From the NCBI RefSeq assembly GCF_002101965.1, contig NZ_LQQA01000033.1:620001-684000 (forward strand): DNA of 64,000 bases. The letters are read 5' to 3'. A program made the translations under genes and the position numbers. The notes under the pieces are model-generated. The model ran no database searches. It saw only the letters and a program-made list of their open reading frames with translations, and was not told where the DNA came from. Origin of the DNA: Mycolicibacterium wolinskyi. Its GTDB lineage: Bacteria > Actinomycetota > Actinomycetes > Mycobacteriales > Mycobacteriaceae. Positions 15,206 to 23,127 of this stretch are shown here, one piece after another; position 1 is the first letter of the stretch, and each line of letters begins with the position of its first letter.

Positions 15206-16705
15206 GTGTCCAACCTCGCCGGCAATCTCGTCGCGACCGCCCACAAATACGGCGACCGGCCAGCCGTGAAGCTCGAAGAGTACGTCCTGTCCTACGGGCA
15301 GCTACATCAGCGCGCCGCGGCTGTGGCCGGAGATCTGCGAGCCCGGGGCGTGCTCCCCGGCGACCGCGTGGGTCTGATGCTTCCAAACGTCCCCGCGTAC
15401 CCCGTGCTGTTCTACGGTGCCCTCCTGGCGGGAGCGGTTGCAGTGCCGATGAATCCGTTGCTCAGCGCGCGCGAGGTCGAGTACTACCTCACCGACTCGG
15501 GTATGAAGCTGGTGTACGGGATGGATGGGAGCGAAGCCGTCGTGTCGGCCGCGGCGGAGAGGGTTGGGATTCGTTCGGTATTGGTACCTCCTACGGGCCC
15601 AATCAACTTGTCCGGCAACGAGATCTATGAGGCAGCCGATCGAACCGACGACGACACCGCTGTCATCCTCTACACCTCCGGGACCACAGGAAGGCCCAAG
15701 GGTGCAGAACTCACCCACCGGAACATGTCGACCAACGCTGCGACGACAGTGGACACCTTGATCAACGTGGGCCCCGAAGACGTGATCCTCGGTTGCCTGC
15801 CGTTGTTTCATGTCTTCGGCCTCACCTGCGGACTCAATGCAGCGGTCAAAGCCGCTGCCCTGCTGACACTCGTTCCACGCTTCGACGCGACGAAGGCCCT
15901 GGAGGTGGTGGCACGCGATCGAGTGACGGTTCTTGAGGGCGTGCCCACCATGTATGCCGCGATGGTGCATTCTCCCGACGCAGACGACACCGACATGTCC
16001 TCGCTCCGCACGTGTATCACCGGCGGCGCACCCATGCCCGTCGAAATTCTCAGAGCGTTCGAGAAGAAGTTCGACTGCGAGATCTACGAAGGGTACGGGC
16101 TCTCGGAGACGGCACCAATTGCCTGTTTCAACCAACCCGGGCACGAACGCAGACCCGGCACCATCGGGATACCCGTACGGGGCTGCGCGCTGCGGATCGT
16201 CAACGACGACGGCGCAGACGTTCCCGACGGCGTACCCGGCGAGATCGCCATTCAGGGCGAGAATCTGATGAAGGGATACTGGAACCGGCCTGACGCAACA
16301 GCCGAAGCCATCCCCGATGGGTGGTTCCGAACTGGGGACATCGCCACGCGCGACAGCGACGGGTACTACACCATCGTCGATAGGAAGAAGGATCTGATCA
16401 TCCGAGGTGGATACAACGTGTATCCCCGCGAAGTCGAGGAAGTTCTCTACGAACATCCTGCGGTCGCCGAAGCAGCCGTGATTGGCATCAAACACGAAGA
16501 CCTCGGGGAGGAGGTCGGCGCGGCCGTGGCGCTCAAACGTGGCGCGCATGCCGACGCCGACGAACTGAAAACCTTCGTCGGAGGCCGAATCGCAGCGTAC
16601 AAGTACCCGCGCGAAATCTGGTTCGTCGACGCCGTGCCCAAAGGCCCGACCGGCAAGATCCTCCGCCGCGAGGTGCAGCCGCCAAACCCGGACGGGATCA
16701 GCTGA
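15206..16705 (+). CDS. Class I adenylate-forming acyl-CoA ligase
   Basis: A 499-residue acid-CoA ligase (ANL superfamily), converting a carboxylic acid to its CoA thioester through an acyl-AMP. The P-loop YTSGTTGRPKG is at residues 156-166; EGYGLSET (A5), GWFRTGD (A7) and the hinge DRKKDLIIRGGYNVYPREVEE (A8) follow, and the C-terminal PTGKILRRE carries the adenylation lysine. All motifs are intact. The GTG start has a GCAGGAG ribosome site. Chain length cannot be told; with the SDR, ALDH and MDR neighbours it most likely activates the acid of the cluster's substrate (inference). Confidence 0.88.
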   Translation: MSNLAGNLVATAHKYGDRPAVKLEEYVLSYGQLHQRAAAVAGDLRARGVLPGDRVGLMLPNVPAYPVLFYGALLAGAVAVPMNPLLSAREVEYYLTDSGMKLVYGMDGSEAVVSAAAERVGIRSVLVPPTGPINLSGNEIYEAADRTDDDTAVILYTSGTTGRPKGAELTHRNMSTNAATTVDTLINVGPEDVILGCLPLFHVFGLTCGLNAAVKAAALLTLVPRFDATKALEVVARDRVTVLEGVPTMYAAMVHSPDADDTDMSSLRTCITGGAPMPVEILRAFEKKFDCEIYEGYGLSETAPIACFNQPGHERRPGTIGIPVRGCALRIVNDDGADVPDGVPGEIAIQGENLMKGYWNRPDATAEAIPDGWFRTGDIATRDSDGYYTIVDRKKDLIIRGGYNVYPREVEEVLYEHPAVAEAAVIGIKHEDLGEEVGAAVALKRGAHADADELKTFVGGRIAAYKYPREIWFVDAVPKGPTGKILRREVQPPNPDGIS

Positions 16706-17016
16706 GTCACAGGAACTTCCACCCGCTAACGTGACCGCTCAGTCGGCCGAATCAGCGGTGGCTGTCTGTCGGAATGCCGCCATATCGAGGTCGCCTGCGC
16801 TCGCCCAGGCCACGATTCCGAGTCGGCTACCGTCGCACAGGCTGAACTCTGGAGCGGTCGCACCGACAATCGTGGGACCGACGCCGAGGTCGTAGTGCTC
16901 GCCCGGTGTCACGTTGAACCGCAAGAAAGCTGTTGTGCATCAGTGAAATGACGTGAGCCGCAAATCCGGTGAAACTCGGCTCGGTGTTGGTTCAGTGCTC
17001 TGAATGGCCCCGGAGC
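16706..17016. other. Intergenic stretch with a possible gene remnant
   Basis: About 310 bp between the ligase and the convergent MDR gene. The minus strand holds a 61-codon frame (16739-16924, TTG start, ending ATADSAD). A second frame just upstream begins ATG-CAC-AAC-AGC-TTT and would join it after a one-base shift, so the stretch may be a decayed short gene. No family was recognised. Confidence 0.3.
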
Positions 17017-18054
17017 TCAGGGGAGAGGTGCGACTTGGACGACCGCTTTCCCTCGGGTGCCGCCGGACAGCGCTTGATTGAGCGTCTCCCGAGCGTTCTC
17101 CAGGCCTTCGACAATGGTCTCGTCGTATGTCAACGAGCCTTCGCCCAGTGCCGCAGCGAGCTTTCCGATGATCTCGGCGTAGCGGTCGATGTGGTCGGTA
17201 ACGATGAAGCCCCGCAAGGTCGCTCGCTGCATGAGCAACTGGTTGGCGTTGCGCAGGCCCGGTTGGTCACCGTTCTCGCTGTAAGTGTCGTACTCCGAGA
17301 TCAGACCGCACAACGCCACGCGCGCGCCGATGTTCAGCCGGCCCAGCACATGGTCCATGATGGGGCCGCCCACGTTCTCGAAGTCGACGTCGACGCCGTC
17401 GGGGGTCGCGTCGTCGAGTTGCTCACGCCAGTTGTCCGAGTGTCGGTCGACGCATGCGTCAAATCCCAGTTCTTCCACCAGATGTCGGCACTTTTCAGCG
17501 CCGCCGGCGATGCCGACCACCCGGGCGCCACGCTGCTTTGCGAGCTGTCCGGCGATAGAACCGACGGCGCCTCCCGCGGCTGAGACGACAACCGTCTCAC
17601 CCGGCTGAGGATCGCCCAGCTCAACGCCGATGAACGCGGAAATGCCGGTGTGGCCGAGTACTCCGAGGAATGCGGGAAGCGGCGCAGGCAGCGGGTCCGG
17701 CAGAACGGTGAACGGGAACTCCAGAACGGAATCGTCAGCGACGCAATACTCTTGCCACCCGGTGAAGCCGAGCACGAACGCGCCGACAGGCAGATCGTCT
17801 CGGCGGCTTTCGACCACCTGCCCGACACCGAGGCCGCGCATCACCGCGCCCAACTCGACCGGCGGGATGTATGAGCGCAACTGGCTCATCCAGACCCGGT
17901 TTGTCGGGTCGAGCGACAGGTACAGGGTGCGGACCAGCGCCTGCCCCTCGGCAAGTGCACCGATGGACTCCTCAACCCATTCGAGGTCTCGCTCGGTGAC
18001 CTGACCTTGCGGCCGCCGCCGCAGGCGGAAGAGGCGATTGTTGGTCGTTTTCAT
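17017..18054 (-). CDS. NADP-dependent MDR oxidoreductase (prostaglandin/leukotriene reductase type)
   Basis: A 345-residue zinc-independent medium-chain reductase of the PTGR/LTB4DH branch, which reduces the C=C bond of alpha,beta-unsaturated ketones with NADPH. Family marks: LSLDPTNRVWMSQLRSYIPPVELGAVMRGLGVGQV near the N-terminus, GHTGISAFIGV, and the cofactor motif VVSAAGGAVGSIAGQLAKQRGARVVGIAGG with the NADPH-preferring loop. FENVGGPIMD is also typical. The ATG at 18054 has an AGGAA ribosome site. It is divergent from the SnoaL-DUF3237B unit, sharing an intergenic region with two operator sites. Confidence 0.88.
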   Translation of the reverse strand: MKTTNNRLFRLRRRPQGQVTERDLEWVEESIGALAEGQALVRTLYLSLDPTNRVWMSQLRSYIPPVELGAVMRGLGVGQVVESRRDDLPVGAFVLGFTGWQEYCVADDSVLEFPFTVLPDPLPAPLPAFLGVLGHTGISAFIGVELGDPQPGETVVVSAAGGAVGSIAGQLAKQRGARVVGIAGGAEKCRHLVEELGFDACVDRHSDNWREQLDDATPDGVDVDFENVGGPIMDHVLGRLNIGARVALCGLISEYDTYSENGDQPGLRNANQLLMQRATLRGFIVTDHIDRYAEIIGKLAAALGEGSLTYDETIVEGLENARETLNQALSGGTRGKAVVQVAPLP

Positions 18055-18116
18055 GGCGATTCCTCGTTTGTGGGGGGGTACGCGAGTGCCGCGGAACGGC
18101 GGCAAGTCCATCCACG

Positions 18117-18156
18117 AGAGTAGACGAGTAGTCGGTAGTAATCAACGCAACGTCGA
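18117..18156 (-). promoter_or_regulatory. Operator and promoter of the MDR oxidoreductase gene
   Basis: On the minus strand, operator site 5 (TCGACGTTGCGTTGATTA, 18139-18156) includes a -35-like TTGATT (plus-strand 18140-18145). After 17 bp comes TACTCT (18117-18122), a TANNNT -10. Same design as the other cluster promoters. Confidence 0.5.
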
Positions 18157-18164
18157 AAATGGTG

Positions 18165-18206
18165 TCGACACACTGTTGACTATTAACGACATATCGTGCA
18201 ATGTCG
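18165..18206 (+). promoter_or_regulatory. Operator and promoter of the SnoaL-DUF3237B unit
   Basis: Operator site 6 (TCGACACACTGTTGACTA, 18165-18182) covers a -35 TTGACT (18176-18181); 17 bp later is CAATGT (18199-18204). An additional palindrome, CGACAT with ATGTCG separated by 8 bp (18187-18206), spans the -10 area. Confidence 0.5.
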
Positions 18207-18256
18207 ATTTGGTCACTCGGCTGAGTCAGCAGCCGACCAAAGGATGGAGGCGGCGC

Positions 18257-18739
18257 ATGAGCGTACAAACGGACAACCGCGCGACGGTTGAGCGATTCTG
18301 GTCGGCCCTCGATGATGGTCCACCTCGCGGCGAGGCGTTGGAGGCGTGGAAGGACATCTTTGCCGAGGATGCCGTCTGGGAGATGCCCTTCGCTCCAGAG
18401 CCGCTCGCCGATACCGTCCCTGGCCGGCATCTGATCGGTCATTTCATCGACTGGTTCTTCTACTCCGTGCCGGACCTGCGGATCGATTCGCTGACCGTGC
18501 ACGACACGACCGACCCGGAACTCTTCATTCTGGAACTGCACGGAAAGGCGACGGTCACGCAGACCGGAAAGATCTACGCCAACACCTACTGCACCCACAT
18601 GCGGATCCGGGACGGCAAGGTTGTGCTGATCCGCGAGTATTTCAATCCCAACGTCGTGGTCGAGGCTTTCGGACCCGACGTGATCGCCGAGGGCATGTCA
18701 GCTGTGATGGCTGCCGCGGGAGTGGGTGCGGCCCAATGA
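18257..18739 (+). CDS. SnoaL-like (NTF2-fold) protein
   Basis: A 160-residue cone-shaped NTF2-fold protein of the SnoaL/limonene-epoxide-hydrolase-like superfamily. Marks are RATVERFWSALDD, EDAVWEMPF, the ELHGKATVTQTGKIYANTYCTHMRIRDGKVVLIREYFNPNVVVEAFG core, and hydrophobic cavity strands. Such proteins act as isomerases, hydratases or cyclases; the active residues cannot be assigned here. The ATG at 18257 follows an AGGATGGAGG ribosome site, and its stop overlaps the start of DUF3237 copy B (ATGA). Confidence 0.82.
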   Translation: MSVQTDNRATVERFWSALDDGPPRGEALEAWKDIFAEDAVWEMPFAPEPLADTVPGRHLIGHFIDWFFYSVPDLRIDSLTVHDTTDPELFILELHGKATVTQTGKIYANTYCTHMRIRDGKVVLIREYFNPNVVVEAFGPDVIAEGMSAVMAAAGVGAAQ

Positions 18740-19194
18740 AGTTGGAGCCGGAGTTCAGCTACACCGCAGAGCTTGCCGAACCCCAGATCGTCGGCCCGGG
18801 ACCCTACGGACTACGCCAAGTCCTCGCCGTCACCGGCGGCAAAGTCACCGGCAACCGATTCAGCGGAACCGCCGCCCCCGGCGGCGGAGACTGGCTACTG
18901 GCCGGCGAGGACGGCTACGGCCGACTCGACGTACGCGCCCAGTTCTACACCGACGACGGCGCCGTCATCTACATGAGCTACCAAGGCCTGGTCGAAGTCA
19001 CCGAAGCAGCCGCAGACGCCCTCGGCGGCGCCACCACCGGCACCGACTTCGGAGACCACTACTTCGTCACCACCCCACGCCTGGAATCCGGCCACCCCAA
19101 ATACAAATGGGTCAACCAAACCATCTTCGTCGGCCAAGGACGCATCCAACCCGGACCCATCGTCGAATTCCAAGTCTTCCGAGTCACCGCATAG
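18736..19194 (+). CDS. DUF3237 family protein, copy B of an identical inverted pair
   Basis: Encodes the same 152 residues as copy A at 10007-10465, on the opposite strand. The match begins at the start codon and ends at the last sense codon; flanking bases are unrelated. It is translationally coupled to the SnoaL gene, whereas copy A is coupled to an esterase. The family role is unknown. The pair bounds the catabolic cluster as divergent, outward-pointing genes. Confidence 0.88.
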   Translation: MKLEPEFSYTAELAEPQIVGPGPYGLRQVLAVTGGKVTGNRFSGTAAPGGGDWLLAGEDGYGRLDVRAQFYTDDGAVIYMSYQGLVEVTEAAADALGGATTGTDFGDHYFVTTPRLESGHPKYKWVNQTIFVGQGRIQPGPIVEFQVFRVTA

Positions 19195-19232
19195 CACGCC
19201 CTGGGTGTAGACCGGCGAGGCCGAGACCTCGG

Positions 19233-19739
19233 TCAGCTCACCGCGCGCAGCATGCGCAGCTGACCGATCTCGGCAGCGTTCTTCGTGAGCTCGACGTGCA
19301 GCCACAGGACGGTGTCGGCGACGGTGCGGCCAGACCCCTCACCCCACGGAAAGTCCGCTGTGGCTGCGAGATCCGCGGCCGTCAACGAATCCAACAGATC
19401 ACGCCACTGGGTGGCCAACGTCCGGATGCGTTCGACCGAAGCCGTGGGGCCGGGCCAGTCGATCTCGGTGCGCTGCGGTGGCACCCGGTCGGTGAAGTGA
19501 GCGAGCGCCGTCGACCACCAGAAGATCATGTGCCACGTGAGCCAGCCGATGGTGGGTACCGGGATCGGGTCCGGCTCGGTATCGGCCCAGTCGGGATACC
19601 AGCGTCCCGACGCGTCCTGGTGCACGGTCCACACCAGAGGCGCTGGCGCCCAGAGGAAGTCGTCGGCGGTGAGCGAAGCCAGGTGCAGATCGGCGAGCGC
19701 CCAGGCGAGCTCGAACTGACGGCGGAGCGCGTCGATCAC
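19233..19739 (-). CDS. DinB-family (DUF664-like) protein
   Basis: A 168-residue four-helix-bundle protein of the DinB/YfiT superfamily. Recognised from VIDALRRQFELAWALADLHLASL, then the metal-site helix PTIGWLTWHMIFWWSTALAHF and a late GRTVADTVLWLHVELTKNAAEIGQLRMLR, giving three histidines likely to bind a divalent metal. In actinobacteria such proteins include bacillithiol/mycothiol-dependent transferases and isomerases; the substrate is unknown. The GTG start overlaps the stop of the thioesterase gene (GTGA). Confidence 0.78.
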   Translation of the reverse strand: MIDALRRQFELAWALADLHLASLTADDFLWAPAPLVWTVHQDASGRWYPDWADTEPDPIPVPTIGWLTWHMIFWWSTALAHFTDRVPPQRTEIDWPGPTASVERIRTLATQWRDLLDSLTAADLAATADFPWGEGSGRTVADTVLWLHVELTKNAAEIGQLRMLRAVS

Positions 19740-20533
19740 GGTGCCCGCATCACCAGCAGGGTTTGCGCGGAGGTCCCGATGAACCCTTTGCGGTCGAAGA
19801 TCTCGGCTGTCGTGGCACCGATGCCGTCCGGGCCGATCGACCCGCGCGCCCGCAACGCGAAGTCCGAGCCCTCCGGGAGACGGTGCAGATGCACCGAGGT
19901 GTCGGTGTTCATGAACACGAACCGCTGCGGATCGAGCGCTGCGCCAACGCCGTTGGCGGAATCCACGACGAGTGCGAGCCGCTGGATGGCCGTCGTCTCC
20001 TCGTCGTCGACCACCGGCGTCAGCGGACTCATCCACACCTCGGCGGCCTCGCCTTCCGCGGTGCGCTGGCGACGCCACGACACGGTGTCGAGGTATCCGG
20101 GTGCGCCTTCCCAGTTGTGGGCGACCTCGGCGGCCTCACCCTCGACGAGCGGCGGGTGGCGGTCGGTGGCCACGTCGCTCGTGTCGCTGGTCGCCAGCAA
20201 CCATGCCGTCACCTTCGCCACGGCGCGCCACGTGCCGTCGGGCCGGGCGGCGGCCATCTCCGCGACGGCCATCGAGATCCGCGCGCCGGGACGGTCGACC
20301 CTCGCCCGAACGCGCACCGGCGCAACCGGAATCGCGCCGAGGATGTCCAGCGTCAACCGCCCGATCCGCAACCCGGATGGGGCCATGAGCTCTTCGATCG
20401 CCTTGGTCAGCAGCGCCAGCGGCGGCGACCCATGCTGAATCGCCGGATCCCAGTTACTCCGGGTGTCGGCGGTGGACTCGAACAACTGGAACTCACCGTC
20501 GGACCCGGTCCGACGGTAGTGGCACCCGATCAT
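19736..20533 (-). CDS. Acyl-CoA thioesterase family protein (double hot-dog)
   Basis: A 265-residue protein resembling TesB-like/4HBT_3 acyl-CoA thioesterases. N-terminal half: ESTADTRSNWDPAIQHGSPPLALLTKAIE, with RIGRLTLDILGAIPVAPVRVRARV as the first hot-dog; C-terminal half: FMNTDTSVHLHRLPEGSDFALRARGSIGPDGIGATTAEIFDRKGFIGTSAQTLLV. It starts at the ATG overlapping the RecB-like gene stop and is in one operon with that gene and the DinB gene. It is outside the TetR operator cluster. Confidence 0.82.
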   Translation of the reverse strand: MIGCHYRRTGSDGEFQLFESTADTRSNWDPAIQHGSPPLALLTKAIEELMAPSGLRIGRLTLDILGAIPVAPVRVRARVDRPGARISMAVAEMAAARPDGTWRAVAKVTAWLLATSDTSDVATDRHPPLVEGEAAEVAHNWEGAPGYLDTVSWRRQRTAEGEAAEVWMSPLTPVVDDEETTAIQRLALVVDSANGVGAALDPQRFVFMNTDTSVHLHRLPEGSDFALRARGSIGPDGIGATTAEIFDRKGFIGTSAQTLLVMRAP

Positions 20534-21357
20534 GCAGCGAATTCCTCCGGCCAACCCGGGTACGGCGGCGGCGTCCCGCCGAACGCCGGGCACAACGTCT
20601 GATGCGCACACCAGGAACACAACCGCGACGGATTCGGCCGGAAATCACCGGTCGCTCCGGCGGCCTGGATGGCTCGCCACATGGCCATCAGGGTGCGCTC
20701 GAAACGCACGAGTTCGTCATGGTCGGGGGCGTAGTCGAGCACCTGGCCGTCGGCCAGATACACGAGCCGCAACCGGGCGGGCATCACGCCGCGCGATCGC
20801 AGCAACGCGACGGCATAGAACTTCATCTGGAACATCGCCTTGAATTCGGCGAGGGTCCTGGCCTCGGGCGGCGCCTTGCCGGTCTTGTAGTCGACGACGC
20901 GCAACTCACCCGTCGGGGCGAGATCGATGCGGTCGACGAACCCGCGCAGCAGGGTGCCGTCGGCCAGCTCCACTTCGAGCCGCTGCTCACAGCATTCGGG
21001 ATCGAATCGCGTCGGATCCTCCAGCCGGTAGTAACCCGACAACAGTGCCCGAGCCTCGTCGAGGAGCACGGCGGGCTGTTCGATGTCGGCCAGTTCGGGC
21101 TCAGCGGCCACCACGCGGTCCCAGGCCGGCTCGACGAGCCGCATCGCGGTGTCGTGCCCCCGCTCGGCCGCGGGCAGCCCGTAGAGCTGCTCCAGTGCGG
21201 CGTGCACGAGCGATCCGCGAAGCTGCGCAGTCGAGCGCGGCTCGGGCAGGCGGTCGATCGCGCGGAACCGATACAGCAGCGGGCACTGCTTGAAATCGCT
21301 GGCCCGTGACGGCGACAACGCTGGACGACGCACCACTGCGGCCGGCTCGTCACTCAT
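20530..21357 (-). CDS. RecB-family PD-(D/E)XK exonuclease
   Basis: A 275-residue nuclease-fold protein, equivalent to Rv2119 beside trmI in M. tuberculosis. The PD-(D/E)XK core is visible: FVDRIDLAPTGELRVVDYKTGK gives the catalytic Asp and Asp-x-Lys. Four cysteines, one in FKQCPLLYRF and three in RLCSWCAHQTLCPAF, match the Fe-S cluster arrangement of AddB/Cas4-type nucleases. Likely role in DNA repair or processing; no helicase is attached. The ATG at 21357 was chosen over longer frames because it gives the conserved SxSRASDFKQC start. Confidence 0.86.
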   Translation of the reverse strand: MSDEPAAVVRRPALSPSRASDFKQCPLLYRFRAIDRLPEPRSTAQLRGSLVHAALEQLYGLPAAERGHDTAMRLVEPAWDRVVAAEPELADIEQPAVLLDEARALLSGYYRLEDPTRFDPECCEQRLEVELADGTLLRGFVDRIDLAPTGELRVVDYKTGKAPPEARTLAEFKAMFQMKFYAVALLRSRGVMPARLRLVYLADGQVLDYAPDHDELVRFERTLMAMWRAIQAAGATGDFRPNPSRLCSWCAHQTLCPAFGGTPPPYPGWPEEFAA

Positions 21358-21442
21358 ACTCAGCAGCCTATGACCGGCCGGTGACAAATTTGCGGAACCC
21401 CGCGCACTCGGCCCGTCGGCGCAACTGGCAGGCTGGACCACT

Positions 21443-22282
21443 GTGCCAAGAACAGGACCATTCGCCGTCGGTGACCGCGTGCAGCTCACCGACGCGAAGG
21501 GCAGGCACTACACGATGGTGCTCAACCCGGGCGGCGAGTTCCACACGCACCGCGGCATCATCCCGTTCGACGAGGTGATCGGGCTGCCGGAAGGCAGCGT
21601 CGTCAAATCCACGAGCGGCGATCAGTTCCTCGTGCTGCGGCCGCTGCTGGTCGACTACGTGATGTCGATGCCGCGCGGCGCGCAGGTGATCTACCCGAAG
21701 GACGCCGCGCAGATCGTGCACGAAGGCGACATCTTCCCCGGCGCGCGCGTGCTGGAGGCGGGCGCCGGATCAGGCGCGTTGACCTGTTCGCTGCTGCGCG
21801 CCGTCGGACCGGAAGGCCGGGTGACGTCGTACGAGGTCCGCGATGACCACGCCGTGCACGCCGAGCGGAACGTCATCACGTTCTTCGGTGAGCGGCCACA
21901 GAACTGGGACCTCGTGATCGGTGACGTCGCCGAGTACACGGGGCCCGAGATGGACCGCGTCGTCCTCGACATGCTCGCCCCGTGGGAAGTGCTGCCCGCG
22001 ATCTCGCAGGCGCTCGTGGCGGGCGGGGTGTTGATGATCTACGTCGCGACCGTGACCCAGCTGTCGCGCGCGGTGGAGGCTTTGCGTGAGCAGCAGTGCT
22101 GGACCGAACCGCGCGCGTGGGAGAGCATGCAGCGCGGCTGGCACGTCGTGGGTCTCGCGGTGCGCCCGCAGCACACCATGCGCGGCCACACGGCATTCCT
22201 GATCAGCGTGCGCAAATTGGCGCCGGGCGCAGTCGCGCCGATGCCGCTGCGGCGCAAACGGCAACTCGGCGGCGGTATCTAG
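21443..22282 (+). CDS. trmI: tRNA (adenine-N1-)-methyltransferase TrmI
   Basis: Methylates N1 of adenine 58 in the T loop of tRNAs using S-adenosylmethionine. The 279-residue protein has the N-terminal small domain (FAVGDRVQLTDAKGRHYTMVLNPGGEFHTHRGIIPFDEVIG), the SAM loop VLEAGAGSGALT and the acidic segment YEVRDDHA, then a Rossmann-fold core with VLDMLAPWE. It is the orthologue of Rv2118c, whose tetrameric structure is known. GTG start. Confidence 0.93.
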   Translation: MPRTGPFAVGDRVQLTDAKGRHYTMVLNPGGEFHTHRGIIPFDEVIGLPEGSVVKSTSGDQFLVLRPLLVDYVMSMPRGAQVIYPKDAAQIVHEGDIFPGARVLEAGAGSGALTCSLLRAVGPEGRVTSYEVRDDHAVHAERNVITFFGERPQNWDLVIGDVAEYTGPEMDRVVLDMLAPWEVLPAISQALVAGGVLMIYVATVTQLSRAVEALREQQCWTEPRAWESMQRGWHVVGLAVRPQHTMRGHTAFLISVRKLAPGAVAPMPLRRKRQLGGGI

Positions 22283-22283
22283 T

Positions 22284-22577
22284 TCAGTCGTCGCTGCGGT
22301 GCAGACCGCGGCGCGTGGAGAGCAGATCGACCTCGGGGCGGCCGGCGACCATGCGCTCGGCGGCGTCGAGGACGTCGACCACGTGCGCGCGGTCTGCGGC
22401 CACGACGGCGATGCCGATGCCCGCACGCCGGTGCAGGTCCTGGTTGCCGCTCTCGGCGGCCGACACCGACAGCTTGCGCTGCAGTTCGGCGATCACCGGC
22501 CGGATGACCGAGCGTTTCTGTTTGAGCGAGTGCACGTCGCCGAGCAGCAGATCGAATTCCAGCCAGCCGATCCACAT
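22284..22577 (-). CDS. DUF503 family protein
   Basis: A 97-residue protein of the DUF503 (YlxP-like) family, with MWIGWLEFDLLLGDVHSLKQKRSVIRPVIAELQRK as the diagnostic N-terminal strand-helix. Homologue of Rv2117. In firmicutes YlxP is encoded beside rbfA and has been linked to ribosome/RNA-binding functions; here it converges on trmI with a 1-bp gap and lies 1 bp downstream of the lipoprotein gene lppK, so probably co-transcribed with it. Confidence 0.85.
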   Translation of the reverse strand: MWIGWLEFDLLLGDVHSLKQKRSVIRPVIAELQRKLSVSAAESGNQDLHRRAGIGIAVVAADRAHVVDVLDAAERMVAGRPEVDLLSTRRGLHRSDD

Positions 22578-22578
22578 G

Positions 22579-23118
22579 TCAGCGGGGCGGCGTCGGCGAT
22601 GGGGCCGCGGCGGCACCCATCTCAAGCAGTAGGTCGGCGGTGTGTCTGGTCAGCTGCCAGTCTGGGCCGCTCTGCGTGAACTCCATGGGAAAGCTGAACC
22701 GGCGGCTCGGCTCGTCGCCCGCGGTGCTGACGTTGATCGTGGCGACCACGTTGCCGGGTTCGGTCTGCGACCACGCCAGATCGGTGGCCTCGAAGCTCAG
22801 CGGCGTGAAGCCGTTGTCGACCAGCGCGCGCCCGAACTTGTCCAGGGCGGCGGCATCGTCCGGGGTCGACTGCTCGACGAGGTTGACCTTCTCGGCGCCG
22901 GGGACGTTGACGTCGGCGAGTCGATAGAGGACTCCGGTGAGCGCATCCGGGGCGGGTAGCGGGTCAGCGGGCGGGGGTGGCGGCGGCATGAGCTCCGACG
23001 CCGTGGGTGAGGTGGCAGGCGTCGCCGCAGGCCGGTCGTCGTTGCCGCACCCCGATAGCCCGAGTGCCGCCACGGTGACCGTGGCGGCACTCAGGACTGC
23101 GATTCGGGAACGGATCAA
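22579..23118 (-). CDS. lppK: Lipoprotein LppK-like
   Basis: A 179-residue predicted lipoprotein. The signal peptide (MIRSRIAVLSAATVTVAALG) ends in the lipobox L-S-G-C24, followed by a Pro/Ala-rich linker (residues 30-58) and a compact domain ending in the QLTRHTADLLLEMG helix. Position next to the DUF503 gene and mpa matches M. tuberculosis lppK (Rv2116). The domain resembles the MTB12-type fold of the gene just upstream, suggesting two related exported proteins in tandem. Function unknown. Confidence 0.8.
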   Translation of the reverse strand: MIRSRIAVLSAATVTVAALGLSGCGNDDRPAATPATSPTASELMPPPPPPADPLPAPDALTGVLYRLADVNVPGAEKVNLVEQSTPDDAAALDKFGRALVDNGFTPLSFEATDLAWSQTEPGNVVATINVSTAGDEPSRRFSFPMEFTQSGPDWQLTRHTADLLLEMGAAAAPSPTPPR

Positions 23119-23127
23119 CGACCCGCG

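Noticed and set aside
18726..20438. Plus-strand open frame of 570 codons covering DUF3237 copy B and the thioesterase region
   Set aside because: Runs out of frame with DUF3237 and antisense to the DinB-like and thioesterase genes; Arg/His/Pro-rich and featureless.
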